Made by a program: the position numbers and the translations under genes
Part shown: positions 56,613 through 56,722 of the stretch, in pieces
Numbering within the stretch: position 1 is the stretch's first letter
Layout of the letters: each line of letters begins with the position of its first letter
DNA from: Candidatus Zipacnadia bacterium
GTDB taxonomy: Bacteria > Armatimonadota > Zipacnadia > Zipacnadales > UBA5352
Reading direction: 5' to 3'
Length of the DNA stretch: 56,722 nt
Assembly: GCA_029820295.1 (NCBI GenBank)
Contig: JALGVA010000011.1
Span: forward strand, 1-56,722
Notes under the pieces: model-generated
What the model saw: the letters and a program-made list of their open reading frames with translations, nothing else
Database searches by the model: none
What the model was told of the DNA's origin: nothing

Positions 56613-56722
56613 CCCGGATTATTCATGCGTGGTGAGAAAGGAAAACGGCAGGAGCGTCGAAATGGCGTGGTAGTAAGCCCAAGCGCCGTTTCGGGAGGCT
56701 CCTGCCGTGAGTGCACAGTGCG
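56613..56722 (+). mobile_element. Left end of a probable insertion sequence (partial)
   Basis: The reading frame of the UroD-like gene breaks at about 56610, and the sequence becomes less GC-rich (CCCGGATTATTCATG, then GAGAAAGGAAAACGG). A GGGAGG at 56693-56698 precedes a GTG at 56707 that opens a frame running off the window (V-S-A-Q-C), the likely transposase start. The end sequence recalls some IS1380-type elements from memory, but the family cannot be fixed from 110 bases. Confidence 0.5.
56645..56708 (+). repeat. Inverted repeat masking the putative transposase start
   Basis: ACGGCAGGAGC (56645-56655) pairs perfectly with GCTCCTGCCGT (56698-56708). The right arm covers the last base of the Shine-Dalgarno and the first two bases of the GTG start. 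Such hairpins limit transposase translation from read-through transcripts in several IS families. Confidence 0.6.

Overview
The window is about 70% GC bacterial DNA with dense, mostly plus-strand, translationally coupled genes. It has no CRISPR array, rRNA or prophage. The gene mix suggests an uncultured high-GC environmental bacterium of the Armatimonadota or a related candidate phylum. That mix is MtaA/UroD-like proteins, an SMP-30 lactonase, a GH106-like hydrolase, a PqaA-like protein, many phosphodiesterases and an exopolysaccharide locus. The placement is inference from gene content only. An anaerobic ribonucleotide reductase operon indicates growth without oxygen at least some of the time.

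Layout. Positions 1-1,915 hold an SMP-30 protein and a 2-oxoacid dehydrogenase E1-beta gene. Positions 2,017-36,694 are one large exopolysaccharide/cell-surface glycan locus. It contains a GT2, an acyl carrier protein, two alpha/beta hydrolases that resemble the exosortase-A-associated pair, six GT4 glycosyltransferases, a MurJ/Wzx-type flippase, a Wzy-type polymerase/ligase, a GT39 enzyme, an SLBB export protein and a Wzc-like chain-length protein whose kinase domain has decayed. It also contains three secreted beta-sandwich proteins, a methyltransferase and four paralogous alkaline-phosphatase-superfamily phosphodiesterases, one of which has lost most of its metal ligands. lipB is embedded in the locus, overlapping a glycosyltransferase gene. 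No exosortase was recognised.

Positions 36,828-39,578 encode a GH106-like glycoside hydrolase. A strong sigma70-type promoter then precedes seven tRNA genes (Pro, Gly, Arg, His, Arg, Lys, Leu), followed by the protein quality-control block tig-clpP-clpX-lon. Trigger factor carries unusual acidic insertions. Positions 47,178-51,185 hold a UroD-like protein, a divergent gamma-glutamyltransferase and a PqaA-like hydrolase. A minus-strand aldo/keto reductase follows.

The most notable region is 52,432-55,908 on the minus strand. A consensus promoter drives a leader with a clear cobalamin riboswitch (B12 box at 55,708-55,724). Below it lie a class III ribonucleotide reductase large chain, a separate 70-residue protein carrying the glycyl-radical motif, and the radical-SAM activase NrdG. 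The two NrdD pieces are in the same frame, separated by one amber codon and 12 sense codons that include a Shine-Dalgarno site. The inferred logic is that adenosylcobalamin represses the B12-independent reductase when a B12-dependent enzyme elsewhere can work. The window ends in a UroD-family gene cut off by what looks like the left end of an insertion sequence.
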